From Devosia aurantiaca (GTDB lineage Bacteria > Pseudomonadota > Alphaproteobacteria > Rhizobiales > Devosiaceae): a stretch of DNA of 64,000 bases. How positions within the stretch are numbered: position 1 is the stretch's first letter; every line of letters starts with the position of its first letter. This document shows positions 18,953 through 28,146 of the stretch, piece after piece. The position numbers and the translations under genes are program-made. The notes beneath the pieces are model-generated. The model worked only from the letters and a program-made list of their open reading frames with translations, searched no databases and was not told where the DNA came from. The stretch lies in assembly GCF_011058215.1 (NCBI RefSeq), contig NZ_JAALFG010000001.1, positions 625,001 through 689,000 of the forward strand, read 5' to 3'.

Positions 18953-19990
18953 ATGGACAATACAGCACGCCTCGACCTGCCCTTCATCATGGCGGGGCAG
19001 GCTCTCAAGCACATCACCCACAACGACGCCTTGCAGCGCCTCGATGCCTTGGTGCAGCCGATCGTCGAGAGCTGCCTCGAGACAACGCCGCCGGCGACAC
19101 CATTGCCGGGCGAGAGCTATATCGTGCCCGACGGTGCGAGTGGCGCCTGGGCCGGACACGGTGACGAGATCGCGGCCTTCCAGTCCGGTGCCTGGACATT
19201 CTTTGATCCGGCCGAGGGCTGGCAGGTCTATGATCGCGAGAAGAAAGCTTTGCTGGTTTATTCGGGCACGGCTTGGACCGCCGTGGCCGCCATCGGCAGC
19301 GGGCTGCCAAAACTAGGCGTCAACACCAGCGCCGACACCACGAACCGGCTGGCTGTGGCCTCGGAAGCAACGCTTCTGACGCATGCAGGGGCGAGCCACC
19401 AGCTCAAGCTCAACAAGGCTTCTGCTTCCGATACGGCGAGCCTCCTTTTTCAGTCCAACTGGTCCGGACGGGCCGAGATGGGGCTGATGGGCGACAATCA
19501 ATGGCGCATCAAGGTCAGCGCCGATGGCGCGAACTGGACCGATGCGATCAGCGTCGATGCCGTTTCCGGCGCCGTCAGCATCGGCGGCGTGTTGCGCCCG
19601 GCCAGCGACAACGTCCAGAGCCTGGGCAGCAGCAGCGCGCGTTGGTCCGCCGTATGGTCGGCCACGGGCACGATCCAGACCTCGGATCGGCGCAGCAAGA
19701 CCGCGATCGCGCCTACCGATCTGGGTCTGGCCTTTATCGAAGCGCTGGAGCCGGTGCGCTTTCACTGGCAGGAAGATGACGGCCGCACCCATTACGGTTT
19801 TCTGGCCCAGGAGGTCGCCGCGGCGGTGACGCGCTGCGGCGTGCGCGATTTTGGCGGCCATGTGCTGAGCGACAAGGAAGATGTCGATAGCCTCCAGGCG
19901 CTGCGCTATGATCAGTTCATTGCCCCGCTGGTTGCGGCAGTGCAGGAGCTGGCGGCCCGTGTGCGCGCGCTCGAAGCGGCGGAGGCCTGA
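18953..19990 (+). CDS. DUF2793 / peptidase S74 tail-fibre-like protein
   Basis: A 345-residue protein. The N-terminal part (residues 5-110, LPFIMAGQALKHITHNDALQRLD) is DUF2793-like. The C-terminal 100 residues (TSDRRSKTAIAPTDLGLAFI, then HYGFLAQEV) match the peptidase S74 intramolecular chaperone, which trimerises phage fibres and cleaves itself near the SD pair. A coiled end (AAVQELAARVRALEAAEA) follows. These domains occur in phage or gene-transfer-agent host-interaction proteins, but no other phage gene lies nearby. ATG 18953 with GGAG six bases upstream is preferred. The host role is unknown. Confidence 0.85.
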   Translation: MDNTARLDLPFIMAGQALKHITHNDALQRLDALVQPIVESCLETTPPATPLPGESYIVPDGASGAWAGHGDEIAAFQSGAWTFFDPAEGWQVYDREKKALLVYSGTAWTAVAAIGSGLPKLGVNTSADTTNRLAVASEATLLTHAGASHQLKLNKASASDTASLLFQSNWSGRAEMGLMGDNQWRIKVSADGANWTDAISVDAVSGAVSIGGVLRPASDNVQSLGSSSARWSAVWSATGTIQTSDRRSKTAIAPTDLGLAFIEALEPVRFHWQEDDGRTHYGFLAQEVAAAVTRCGVRDFGGHVLSDKEDVDSLQALRYDQFIAPLVAAVQELAARVRALEAAEA

Positions 19991-20064
19991 CTTTCTCGAG
20001 GGCGGGTGTCGGAGTAGGCTCTTCTTGTTCGTCTCAAGGGTGAACCGAGCAACAGGAGACCAGC

Positions 20065-20421
20065 ATGACCTATGTCCAAGGTTTTATCGCCGCCGTGCCC
20101 GCCGCCAACAAGGAGGCCTATATGGCCCACGCTAAGGAAGCCTCCGAATACTTCCTCAAATGGGGAGCAACGCGCTGCGTCGAGAACTGGGGTGAAGACG
20201 TTCCCAAGGGCGAACTCACCGACTTCCAGCGCTCGGTGCTGGCCAAGGACGACGAGGTGATCGTCTTTTCCTGGGTGGAATATCCCGACAAGGCGACGTG
20301 TGATGCCGCCAGCGAAAAGATGATGAACGATCCTGGCATGGCCAACATGCAGATGCCCTTCGATGGAGCACGTATGATTTATGGTGGGTTTCAGACGATT
20401 TTTGATGTGGGGAATAGGTAG
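20065..20421 (+). CDS. DUF1428 family protein
   Basis: A 118-residue cytoplasmic protein with the family pattern MTYVQGFIAAVP, GATRCVENWGEDVP and MPFDGARMIYGGF. DUF1428 (YbaA-like) proteins have a dimeric alpha-beta barrel fold and no established function. A GGAG-type ribosome binding site precedes ATG 20065 (ACAGGAGACCAGC). It is flanked by the S74 protein gene and a repeat cluster and is probably transcribed alone. Confidence 0.9.
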   Translation: MTYVQGFIAAVPAANKEAYMAHAKEASEYFLKWGATRCVENWGEDVPKGELTDFQRSVLAKDDEVIVFSWVEYPDKATCDAASEKMMNDPGMANMQMPFDGARMIYGGFQTIFDVGNR

Positions 20422-20422
20422 G

Positions 20423-20470
20423 CCCCCACCCGGCCTCCCCTGAAGAAGGGGGAGGAGTTCGGCTGGTGTT
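20423..20470. repeat. Dispersed palindrome, type B1
   Basis: A C/T-rich arm (CCACCCGGCCTCCCC) is mirrored by a G-rich arm (GGGGGAGGAG) and ends in TTCGGCTGGTG. Close relatives lie at 23271-23320 and 35974-36016. Confidence 0.75.
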
Positions 20471-20503
20471 AGGTTGCGCAAAACGAGGTTATGGACCCGG
20501 GAT

Positions 20504-20672
20504 CTCCCTCCCCTTGAGGGGGAGGGTAGCGCAGCTTGGACCGATAGGTCCTAGCGTAGCTGGGTGGGGTGTAGCCCTGGGCGCAGCGCTCGTGACCCCA
20601 CCCCACCCCACCCAGCTTTGCTACGGTTCTGCCAACCTAGCGCAGCTACCCTCCCCATCGAGGGGAGGGAGG
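20504..20672. repeat. Long composite inverted repeat, type B2
   Basis: About 169 bp bounded by CTCCCTCCCCTTGAGGGG on the left and CCCCATCGAGGGGAGGGAG on the right. Inner arms GGGTGGGGT and ACCCCACCC plus short GTAGC/GCTAC pairs allow a long cruciform or hairpin. A second copy lies at 40681-40817. No gene-like sequence is inside. Confidence 0.8.
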
Positions 20673-20699
20673 TGAAGGAGCCGAAGGCTCAGCGTGCCT

Positions 20700-21250
20700 C
20701 TATCGTGGGGCGCGCTTCGCCAAAATCCGCTGCAAGGTCCGCCGGTGCATGTTCAATCGCCTTGCGGTTTCCGAGACGTTGCGGTCGCACAGTTCATAGA
20801 CGCGCTGAATGTGTTCCCAGCGCACCCGGTCGGCGGACATCGGGTTTTCAGGCGGCTCGGGCTTGTCTTCGCCGGTCGCGAGGAGGGCGTTGATGACGTC
20901 GTCGGCGTCGGCGGGCTTGCTGAGATAATCCATGGCCCCAAGCTTCACCGCGGTGACGGCGGTGGCGATATTGCCATAGCCGGTCAGCACCACGGCGCGC
21001 GCGTCGGCGCGCTTCTGATGCAGGGCCGAGACGACGTCGAGTCCATTGCCGTCTTCGAGGCGGAGGTCGACCACGGCGAAGGCGGGGGCTTTTCGGCGAC
21101 CGCGGCGAGGCCATCGGCGACGCTGCCGGCGATGCGCACGTCAAAGCCGCGACGGGCCATGGCGCGTTCGAGGCGCTGGAGGAAGGCGGCGTCGTCGTCG
21201 ACGAGCAGAAGGCTCGGATCGCCCGCCAAAAGTTGTTCGATCGTTTCCAT
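20700..21250 (-). CDS. regA: Response regulator RegA/ActR/PrrA, one frameshift
   Basis: The receiver domain (SLLLVDDDAAFLQRL; phospho-acceptor Asp in FAVVDLRLEDGNG) is joined to the near-invariant RegA helix-turn-helix (ERVRWEH-type, VSETARRLNMHRRTLQRILAKR). The frame breaks at the G5 run 21084-21088; one more base restores EKPPAFAVVDL and a 183-residue protein of normal length. RegA is the global redox response regulator of alphaproteobacteria, controlling respiration, and nitrogen and carbon fixation where present. The kinase gene regB lies 38 bp upstream on the same strand. Fis-like DNA recognition of GCG-N-CGC-type sites is family knowledge. Confidence 0.92.
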
Positions 21251-21288
21251 GCCTCTCACATAGGCGCTCTGGGGGCTTTCGTCAAAAC

Positions 21289-22610
21289 TCAGCTGGGTGA
21301 ACGATCTGTCAAATCTTGGCGCTGCCAGCGAATACTGACCCGCGCATGCTGGGCGCCATCGGCATTGTCGAAGGTTAGGCGCGCGCCGGTCCGCTCGAGA
21401 AGCGTCTTGGCGATGAAAATGCCGAGGCCGAGACCTCCTGGCTGGTGCGCATCGCTGCCGGAAGGATCGCGCGGCCGGCTGGTCAGATAAGGCTCGCCCA
21501 GCCGGGCGATCAGCTCGGGAGCAAAGCCGGGACCGTCATCGGTGATGCGGACGGTGATCGAGGCCGGGTCCCACGCGCTTTCGATGCGCACTGTTTGCCG
21601 CGCGTAGTCGCTGGCATTTTCGATGAGATTGCCGAGCCCGTAGAGCAGCCCGACGCTGCGCGGGAAGATCGGATCGGGGCCGGTGGCGTTTTCGGAATAA
21701 AAAAGGATGACCTTGCCGCGCCCTTCATGGGGGCGGCGACCTCGTCGAGGATGTCGGTGAGCGGCGCCTGGGCAAAAAGATCGGCCGGTTCGCTGCCGAG
21801 GTTACGCAGCTTTGCAAGGATCGCCCGGCAGCGCGCCGACTGGGCGATGATGAGCTCGACGTCTTCGGCGAGCTGGCTGCCGCTTTCCACTTCGGCGCGC
21901 ATTTCCTTGGCGGCAAGGGCGATGGTGGAAAGCGGCGTGCCCAGTTCATGCGCGGCCGCGGCGGCAAGGCCATCGAGCGCCGACAATTGCTCGCGGCGGG
22001 AAAGGGCAAGTTCGGTAGCGGCCAAGGCATCGGCGATCTGGCGCGCATCATGGGCGACGCGATTGGTGTAGGCGGACACAAAGACCACGCCGCAGATGAT
22101 CGAGACCCAGATGCCGATCACATAGATGCGGTTGAAGGTGATGGTCTGCACCGGATCCCAGGGCAGGGGCAGGTGCACCACCGAAATGATGGTGGCGATA
22201 ACGGCGGCGACGCCGGCAATCACCCAGGTCTGGCGCGAGGGCAGGGTGGTGGCTGAAACCGAAACCGGCGCCAGGAGCAGAAGCGCAAAGGGGTTTTCGA
22301 GGCCACCGGTCAGCGCCAGAAGCCCGCCGAGCTGGAACAGGTCGAACACCAGCTGCAGCGCTGCGACACGCGACGACAGGCGGAAATGAGCGCCATAGCG
22401 CAGGACGAGGCCGATATTGAGGGCGGCGGAGAGCCCGATCAGGATCAGGCAGGGCAGGAGCGGCAGCGGGAAGCCGAGGCCCCAGGTGACGAACAGGACG
22501 CCGATGGTTTGCCCCGCGACGGCCAGCCAGCGCAGCACGACCAGGGTTTGGAGCCGCATCGGCCGCCAGCCAGTCGGGAACAGCGCGGATATGGCGGTTT
22601 GCTCGGTCAT
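21289..22610 (-). CDS. regB: Redox sensor histidine kinase RegB/ActS/PrrB, one frameshift
   Basis: About six N-terminal membrane helices contain the quinone-binding heptapeptide GGLENPF. The H-box is AAAAHELGTPLSTIALAAKE, and the redox-active cysteine lies in SARCRAILAKL. The ATPase domain shows DDGPGF and GGLGLGIFIAKTLLERTGA. The frame shifts at the G5 run 21729-21733; one added base turns PMKGAARS into PHEGRGKVIL and gives 440 residues. The protein senses quinone-pool or thiol redox state and phosphorylates RegA. Both partners are adjacent, in the order regB-regA on the minus strand. Confidence 0.92.
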
Positions 22611-22727
22611 CGGGGGCTCATGGGACGCGCGGCCAAAAATTCAAGTTCAAAAAAACGACAGGCACATTCTTGATCCCGACTCTTGCGGGACCACGTTAGG
22701 ACCATCGTGACTGGGAGTTTGAACGAT

Positions 22728-23189
22728 ATGAACACTGCACTGATTAAACCGCAATGGTCTCCCCTGACCATTACCCTCATGGTTATCGGCTTCATCGTCT
22801 TCTGGCCGCTGGGCCTGGCGGTGCTGGGCTACATTCTTTGGGGTGAAAAGTTCGGCGGCTCGGCCGAGCAGGCTCAACGCTACTGGAACAAGGGATGCTC
22901 TTTCGTGCGCAGCAACACCAAGAATACCGGCTTTGGCCGTCCGAACTTTGCCACCTCTTCGGGCAATGCCGCCTTTGACGAATATCGCGCCGAACAGCTG
23001 AAGCGCCTCGAAGAAGAACGTGCCCGCCTCGACGCCGAGATCGACGCCTTCCACGAATATATGGCGAACCTCAACAAGGCCAAGGATCGCGAGGAATTCG
23101 ATCGCTTCATGAACGACCGCCGCGGCAGCCGCCAGGGCTATGGCAACAGCAACACCTCACAAGATAACTGGGGCAACAACAACGGCTAA
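22728..23189 (+). CDS. DUF2852 membrane protein
   Basis: A 153-residue protein with one or two N-terminal helices (LTITLMVIGFIVFWPLGLAVLGYILWG), then a charged coiled region (LKRLEEERARLDAEIDAFHEYM) and a Gly/Asn-rich tail. This is the DUF2852 pattern of alphaproteobacteria; no function is established. ATG 22728 is preferred to an in-frame TTG at 22683. It diverges from regB, so the shared upstream region could be under redox control (inference). A strong terminator follows. Confidence 0.88.
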   Translation: MNTALIKPQWSPLTITLMVIGFIVFWPLGLAVLGYILWGEKFGGSAEQAQRYWNKGCSFVRSNTKNTGFGRPNFATSSGNAAFDEYRAEQLKRLEEERARLDAEIDAFHEYMANLNKAKDREEFDRFMNDRRGSRQGYGNSNTSQDNWGNNNG

Positions 23190-23230
23190 GCCCCGTTGGC
23201 CTCAGACGACCTCCTTCCCTGACGACGACT

Positions 23231-23256
23231 GGCGCCCCGCAAGGGGCGCTTTTTTG
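23231..23256 (+). terminator. Intrinsic terminator after the DUF2852 gene
   Basis: GCGCCCC (23232-23238), loop GCAA, GGGGCGC (23243-23249), then six T. Confidence 0.93.
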
Positions 23257-23270
23257 TGGGGTGTACCAAA

Positions 23271-23320
23271 CCACCCCCACCCCCTCCCCCTTGAGGAGGG
23301 GGAGGAGTTCGGCCGGCGCA
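23271..23320. repeat. Dispersed palindrome, type B1
   Basis: CCACCCCCTCCCCC / GGGGGAGGAG arms around TTGAGGA, followed by TTCGGCCGG. It is nearly identical in plan to 20423-20470. Confidence 0.75.
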
Positions 23321-23400
23321 TATGCTCGATGCCGCAAACTCTACGCCCACAGGTTATCGTACCTGCGCTACACTCCTCGTCTACGATTCTTCGGTCGCCA

Positions 23401-24138
23401 ATGTTCTCCTTTCTCCGCCAGCGCAGCGCGCCGCCTTCGGTGACGCATCTTGACCTCGATGGGGTTTCGACGGCCGTTGCGGTGCGCACCAGCAAGCGCG
23501 CCAAGAGCTTTCGGCTCTCCATTCCCGCGACCGGGCCGTTGCTGACCGTTCCGGAAAAGGCGCGCTGGACCGATGCCGAGGCGTTTCTCCAGCGTCACCG
23601 CCACTGGCTGGCGGCGCGGCTGCCGCGGACGGTCGGGGCGCGGCGGTTAGGAGCGGGGATCGAGCTGCCGCTGCGCGGCGTGCCGCATCAAGTCGTGTCC
23701 ACCGGCGCCTTGCGTGGGCGGGTAGAGGTGGTCGATGGCGACATCCGCGTGCCCGGCGCATCCGAACACCAGCCGCGGCGGCTTTACGATTGGCTGAAGC
23801 GCCAAGCGCTGGACGACCTCGTGCGGCAGAGCCAGATCCATGCCGACCGGCTCGGTGTCGAGGTGAGGCAGGTGCGGTTGCGCAGCCAGTCGAGCCGCTG
23901 GGGGTCGTGCTCATCGACCGGCAACATCAACTACAATTGGCGGCTGATCCTCGCGCCGCCGCATGTGCTCGATTATGTGGCGGCGCATGAAGTGGCCCAT
24001 CTCGTCGAGATGAACCACTCGGCCGCCTTCTGGGCGACGGTCACCCGGACCCTGCCGGACATGGAACGCGGCCGGGCCTGGCTCAAGGCGCATGGACGCG
24101 AGCTGATGAACTGGCAGGCGCCCGGCAGCGACGGTTGA
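23401..24138 (+). CDS. YgjP-like metallopeptidase domain protein
   Basis: A 245-residue protein with HEVAHLVEMNHSAAFW near residues 197-212, the HExxH-x4-NHxxxFW zinc signature of the YgjP/M48-type (SprT-like, DUF45) family. The upstream QSSRWGSCSSTGNINYNWRLI segment is also characteristic. The function is unproven; a predicted cytoplasmic metalloprotease. ATG 23401 is the family-consistent start, since the frame upstream runs through a repeat. A strong shared terminator separates it from the convergent PBP1A gene. Confidence 0.88.
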   Translation: MFSFLRQRSAPPSVTHLDLDGVSTAVAVRTSKRAKSFRLSIPATGPLLTVPEKARWTDAEAFLQRHRHWLAARLPRTVGARRLGAGIELPLRGVPHQVVSTGALRGRVEVVDGDIRVPGASEHQPRRLYDWLKRQALDDLVRQSQIHADRLGVEVRQVRLRSQSSRWGSCSSTGNINYNWRLILAPPHVLDYVAAHEVAHLVEMNHSAAFWATVTRTLPDMERGRAWLKAHGRELMNWQAPGSDG

Positions 24139-24143
24139 AACGA

Positions 24144-24175
24144 AAAGCCCCGGATCGGTGTCCGGGGCTTTGTTT
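24144..24175. terminator. Bidirectional terminator between the YgjP-like gene and PBP1A
   Basis: AAAGCCCCGGA (24144-24154) and TCCGGGGCTTT (24161-24171) form an 11-bp stem with T-rich sequence on the + side and A/T on both flanks. It serves two convergent genes. Confidence 0.9.
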
Positions 24176-26840
24176 TAGTTGCCGAAGATCATGTCCATCA
24201 GCGTTCGCTGCTGTTGCGGCGCGTCGTAGACCACTTGCGGCTGCTGCTGCTGCACCTCGGCGGGCGGCGCGAACTGCTGTGGCTGGGCCTGCTGGAAGCC
24301 CTGCTGCGCTGGCGCGCTCGGCACCCAGACCTGCTGGCCGGTTGCCGGATCGGTGACCAGCGTCATCGGCAGGCCGGTATCCGGGTCGATTGGCGTTGCC
24401 GTGGTCGGCGCCTGCAGTGGGAAGCCGGTGACCGGATCGATGGCCTGGCCATTGGCGTCATAGGTCACCTGCTGCGTCTGGCCAGACGTATCGAGCGGCA
24501 TGCCGGTCTGCGGATCGATCTGCTGGACCGGCAGGCCAGTGGCGGGGTCGATCTGCTGGGTCTGCACCGGTGCGGCGGCACTCTGCAGCGGCTGCATGCC
24601 CTGCATGGGCAGACCCGTAGCCGGATCGATGGCCACGACCTGGCCGGTGGCCGGATCGATCTGCGTCTGCACCGGCTGGCCGGTACCGCCATCGACATAT
24701 TGCACCTGCGGCTGACCGGTGGCGGGGTCGATGATGGGCAGGCCCGTTGCCGGGTCGACCATCTGCTGGGCCACGAGCTGGCCGGAATAGGACCCGCCGG
24801 GGATCGGCGTCGGTTCGCGACCGGCCAGGGCCTTGGTCATGAAGTCCGACCAGATCGCCGCCGGGACGTTGCCGCCCGAAAGCGAAGTGCCCTTGTTGTC
24901 GTCATTGCCGAGCCAGACGCCGGTGACCATGGCCGAGGTATAGCCGACGAAAAGGGCGTCGCGCGATTCCTGCGACGTGCCGGTCTTGCCGCCCATCTCC
25001 CAGGCGCCTATTCGGGGGCGCCCTTGCCGGTACCGACTTCGACGGCGGTCTCCAGCATGTCGTTCATTTCGGCAAGGATGTTGGGATCGATGACGCGTCC
25101 GGGGCCGGCATCGGAGCTTTCATAGAGCACCTTGCCTTCGACGTCGGTGATCTTGGTGATGACATTGGGGATGACCCCCATGCCGCCATTGGCAAAGGGC
25201 GCATAGGCGGAGGTGAGCTCGAGAAGGTTTACTTCCTGCGTGCCGAGCGCGATCGACGGCACCGGCGTCAGCGAGGAGGAAATGCCCATGCGCATGGCCA
25301 CTTCGATCACCTTTTCCGGGGTGACGTCGATGGCGAGGCGCCCGGCAATGGTGTTGAGCGAATAGGCAAGGCCCTGGCGCAGCGTCACCGTGCCGGCATA
25401 TTTGCCATTGGCATTGCGCGGGCTCCAACCATTGTATTCGAACTGCGCATCCTCGGCCAAGGTATCGGGCGTATAGCCCTTTTCCATCGCGGCCATGTAG
25501 ACGAAGGGCTTGAAGGTCGAGCCCGGCTGGCGCTTGGCGGTGACGGCGCGGTTATACTGGCTGGCCTGGTAATCGACGCCGCCCACCATGGCACGCACGG
25601 TGCCATTGACGTCCATCGACACGAGCGCGCCCTGCGTGAAGCCGCGCTTGGGGCCTTCGGTGGCAACCGCTTCGCGGACGATGAACTCGGCGTCCTTTTG
25701 CAGCTTGTAGTCGATCGTGGTCTGGACGATCACGTCCGAGCCTATTTCCCCGATATAGGAGGTCATCAGCGACTCGACCCAGTCGGCCACGTAGGATTCC
25801 GAGCCGGCGATGACGGTGCGCACTTCCTGATCGGGATCGATGCGGGCGGCGTCGGCTTCCTCGCGAGTGATATAGCCTTCCTGCGCCATGGCATTGAGCA
25901 CGATGCGCTGGCGTTCCTTGGCACGCTCGGGATTGGCCTTGGGGTTATAGGCAGATGGAGCTGGCAGGATGCCGACCAGCATGGCGGCCTGGCCCAGCGA
26001 CAGGTTGCGGGCGGAAACGCCGAAATAGGTCTGCGCCGCCGCTTCGATGCCGGTGGCGCCCGAACCGAAATAAACGCGGTTCATATAGAGTTCGAGAATT
26101 TCTTCCTTGGTGAAATTCTGCTCGAGCCAGACGGCAAGGATGGCTTCCTGCACCTTGCGGCCCAGGGTCTGGTCGGGGGTGAGGAAGAGGTTCTTGGCGA
26201 CCTGCTGCGTCAGCGTCGAGGCGCCGCGCGTCACTTCTCGCGCCTGCACCGATTCCACGGCCACGGCCAGAAGACCGATCGGGTCGACGCCGAAATGGCT
26301 CATGAAGCGTCGGTCTTCCGAAGCGATAAAGGCGGCGGGCACGAAGTGCGGCAGTTCGCGGAAGGTCACGGCTTCGCCGCCGGTCTGCCCGCGGTTGGAA
26401 AGCAAGCTACCGTCAGCGGCGAGAATGCGGATATTGGGCGGACGCTCGGGAATGGCCCAGGTGTTGGAAGCCGGAAGCTGCGCGCCGTAGTAAACGATGA
26501 CGCCGATCACGGCGAGGCCGGCCCAGAGGCAGGCGACAAAGCCCCACCAGAGCACACCCATAAGGAAACCGCCGCCGCGCTTCTTCTTGCGCGGACGTGC
26601 CGTTTCGGCCCGGCCGCGACGCGGTGGCCTGCCCTTGCCCTTGGGCGGCTTGCCCCCGCCGCCACCCTTGCCAGCGGTGCCGACGCGATCATCGACCGAA
26701 AAACCGACCGAATGACCCATGGCCGACGAACCGATGGTTGGCTCGACGCGTTCACCCTTGGCCTTGGCGCGTGTTTGCGGCTTGGCCTGGCGGGCGGCTG
26801 GTCTACCTACGCGGTCATCGGCCGAAATGCGGAAATCCAT
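24175..26840 (-). CDS. mrcA: Penicillin-binding protein 1A, one frameshift, repeat-rich tail
   Basis: A class A PBP: glycosyltransferase 51 domain (EDRRFMSHFGVDP, GASTLTQQVAKNLFL) followed by a transpeptidase (SxxK in QPGSTFKPF, SxN in YSLNT, KTGT near 24985). It polymerises and cross-links peptidoglycan. One transmembrane helix (LMGVLWWGFVACLWAGLAVIG) follows a basic Gly/Lys/Arg-rich cytoplasmic segment of about 90 residues. The frame breaks just before KTGT at the G5 run 25014-25018; one base restores APRIGAWEMGGKTGT and about 888 residues. The C-terminal 200 residues are a Gln/Pro-rich extension built from DPATG repeats. The gene appears to be monocistronic. Confidence 0.93.
24331..24759 (-). 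repeat. Ten-copy [IV]DPATG[LQ]P repeat in the PBP1A tail
   Basis: Ten degenerate copies of an eight-residue unit (VDPATGLP, IDPATGQP, IDPQTGMP, IDPVTGFP, IDPDTGLP and similar) occur at irregular spacings of 8-26 residues, separated by Gln-rich linkers. The DNA shows matching recurrences of GGATCGAT/CCGGCCAG. The region lies after the transpeptidase domain, so it should be periplasmic. Confidence 0.85.
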
Positions 26841-27104
26841 TGGGGCAAACCTGTCGAGAAACGGGAACGCTGCTTCATAATCCTGTTCGCCCCTGAGGCA
26901 AACAGATGGCTTTTTGCTCGGGGACTGTTTCGCGCCAGTTCAGCTGTCGCTTCTCCCGCCGCATCCAGCAGCTCATGGGACGCTTCTCCGGGATGATTGT
27001 GGCCGGTTTATGAGGGATTTTGCGGCGCTGATGCGGTTGTGACCGCCCTGCAACAGAGGGCTTGGCGCCTTGCTTGGGTCGCATTTGCAAGGCGAAGAAG
27101 AGCC

Positions 27105-27620
27105 ATGCGCTTTGTCCTGCTCCTCGTCGCCTTCCTGATATCCCTGACCCCGGCTCGCGCGGACGTCATCGACGACGCGCTCAACGCTGCCGCGTCCTAT
27201 CTTGCAGCGGCGTCCCCGCAAATGGCTAAAGACGAGTTTGGCGTCGACGTTGGCGCTTACCGCGACGCTTTGACCTCGGGCAGCTTTACCTCGCGGCACT
27301 GGGGGCAAAGTCTTGCCGTCGATGTCCGGCGCAGCGGCGACGGCGGCGATTGCGCGCGCTTTGCTGCCTTCGTGACCTCGCCGCCGCAAAACGGCGCCAT
27401 TACCCTCAGCCTCTGCCCGCAATTTATCAACGGTGGCACGCTGGAACTGCGCACGCTGACCATTTTGCACGAGATGGTGCATGTGGTTGCCGGCCCGAAC
27501 GAATGTCGCGCCATGGCCTTTGCGGCGCGCGTGGAGTTTTTGGCAACGGGCGGCTTTACCCCGGTTGACCGATATTGGCAGGCGAATGGGTGCGGGGGAT
27601 CGGGGTTTGCGCTGCCCTAG
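27105..27620 (+). CDS. Secreted HExxH protein of unknown function
   Basis: A 171-residue protein with a clear signal peptide (MRFVLLLVAFLISLTPARA). The mature part carries TILHEMVHVVAGPNEC, an HExxH zinc-metalloprotease-like motif, and four cysteines (GDCARF, LCPQF, NECRA, NGCGG) that could form two disulfides. I do not recognise the family. ATG 27105 is chosen for the signal peptide; the frame is open from 26997. It is convergent with hicB, whose stop touches its own. The downstream glutamate ligand expected of a gluzincin could be Glu in RVEFLATGG, which is speculative. Confidence 0.7.
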   Translation: MRFVLLLVAFLISLTPARADVIDDALNAAASYLAAASPQMAKDEFGVDVGAYRDALTSGSFTSRHWGQSLAVDVRRSGDGGDCARFAAFVTSPPQNGAITLSLCPQFINGGTLELRTLTILHEMVHVVAGPNECRAMAFAARVEFLATGGFTPVDRYWQANGCGGSGFALP

Positions 27621-27914
27621 CTACTCCGCCGCCGCATAGTAGCTGGGCGACGGCCTGATCGCGGCGACCACCGCATCTTCCGAGCGGGAGAGGAACTGCG
27701 GATCGTTGCGCAATTGGTCAAGCGTGCGCGGTGTTGGCAGGGCCCCAGACCAGTCTTCGAAAGCAAAATCGAGAGCGGCCGCGGCCTCGGAGATCGCCTC
27801 GTCGAGACTATCGGCGACAGCAATCACTCCGGGCACGTCCGGGAACGATACGCCGTATCCGGAACCCTCGTCCTTGTGAATCAGCCCCAAATAATGGGTA
27901 TCAAGTCGAGCCAT
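27621..27914 (-). CDS. hicB: HicB-family antitoxin
   Basis: A 97-residue protein with the partial RNase H-like HicB fold: YLGLIHKDEGSGYGVSFPDVPGVIAVADSLDEAISEA. HicB neutralises HicA and usually autoregulates. No separate helix-turn-helix or ribbon-helix-helix domain is evident after residue 60, so DNA binding may be absent or cryptic. It follows hicA with a 14-bp overlap, the hicA-hicB order. Confidence 0.88.
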   Translation of the reverse strand: MARLDTHYLGLIHKDEGSGYGVSFPDVPGVIAVADSLDEAISEAAAALDFAFEDWSGALPTPRTLDQLRNDPQFLSRSEDAVVAAIRPSPSYYAAAE

Positions 27915-28110
27915 CGTCCCACCCTGCCTGCTGATATATGGACTTCACAGTGCCGATTGGAATGTCTCTGCGCGGATGGGGCAGGATCACCACACGGCCA
28001 CTTAGCTTATCCCGATATTTATGGTGTGAGCCACGCACGGATACAAGCGCGAAGCCCTCCCGCTCCAAGCGGCGGATGATTTCGCGGCTGTCACGCAAAT
28101 GCTTGGCCAT
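27901..28110 (-). CDS. hicA: HicA-family mRNA interferase toxin
   Basis: A 69-residue basic protein with the dsRBD-like HicA fold: SREIIRRLEREGFALVSVRGSHHKYRD and VILPHPRRDIPIGTVKSIYQQAG. The active-site histidine is in GSHHKY. HicA toxins cleave mRNA when free of HicB. The gene lies immediately upstream of hicB and overlaps it, a typical type II toxin-antitoxin module. No mobile element is seen beside it. Confidence 0.9.
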   Translation of the reverse strand: MAKHLRDSREIIRRLEREGFALVSVRGSHHKYRDKLSGRVVILPHPRRDIPIGTVKSIYQQAGWDDGST

Positions 28111-28146
28111 GCACTATGTCAGCACATGGCCAAACGCCGTCAAGCT

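Noticed and set aside
18953-19990. A prophage around the S74 protein
   Set aside because: No capsid, terminase, portal, integrase or attachment site is present nearby; the flanks are sitABCD and a DUF1428 gene.
20504-20672. CRISPR-like array in the repeat cluster at 20.4-20.7 kb
   Set aside because: The repeats are inverted, not direct, unequal in length and spacing, and no cas gene is near.
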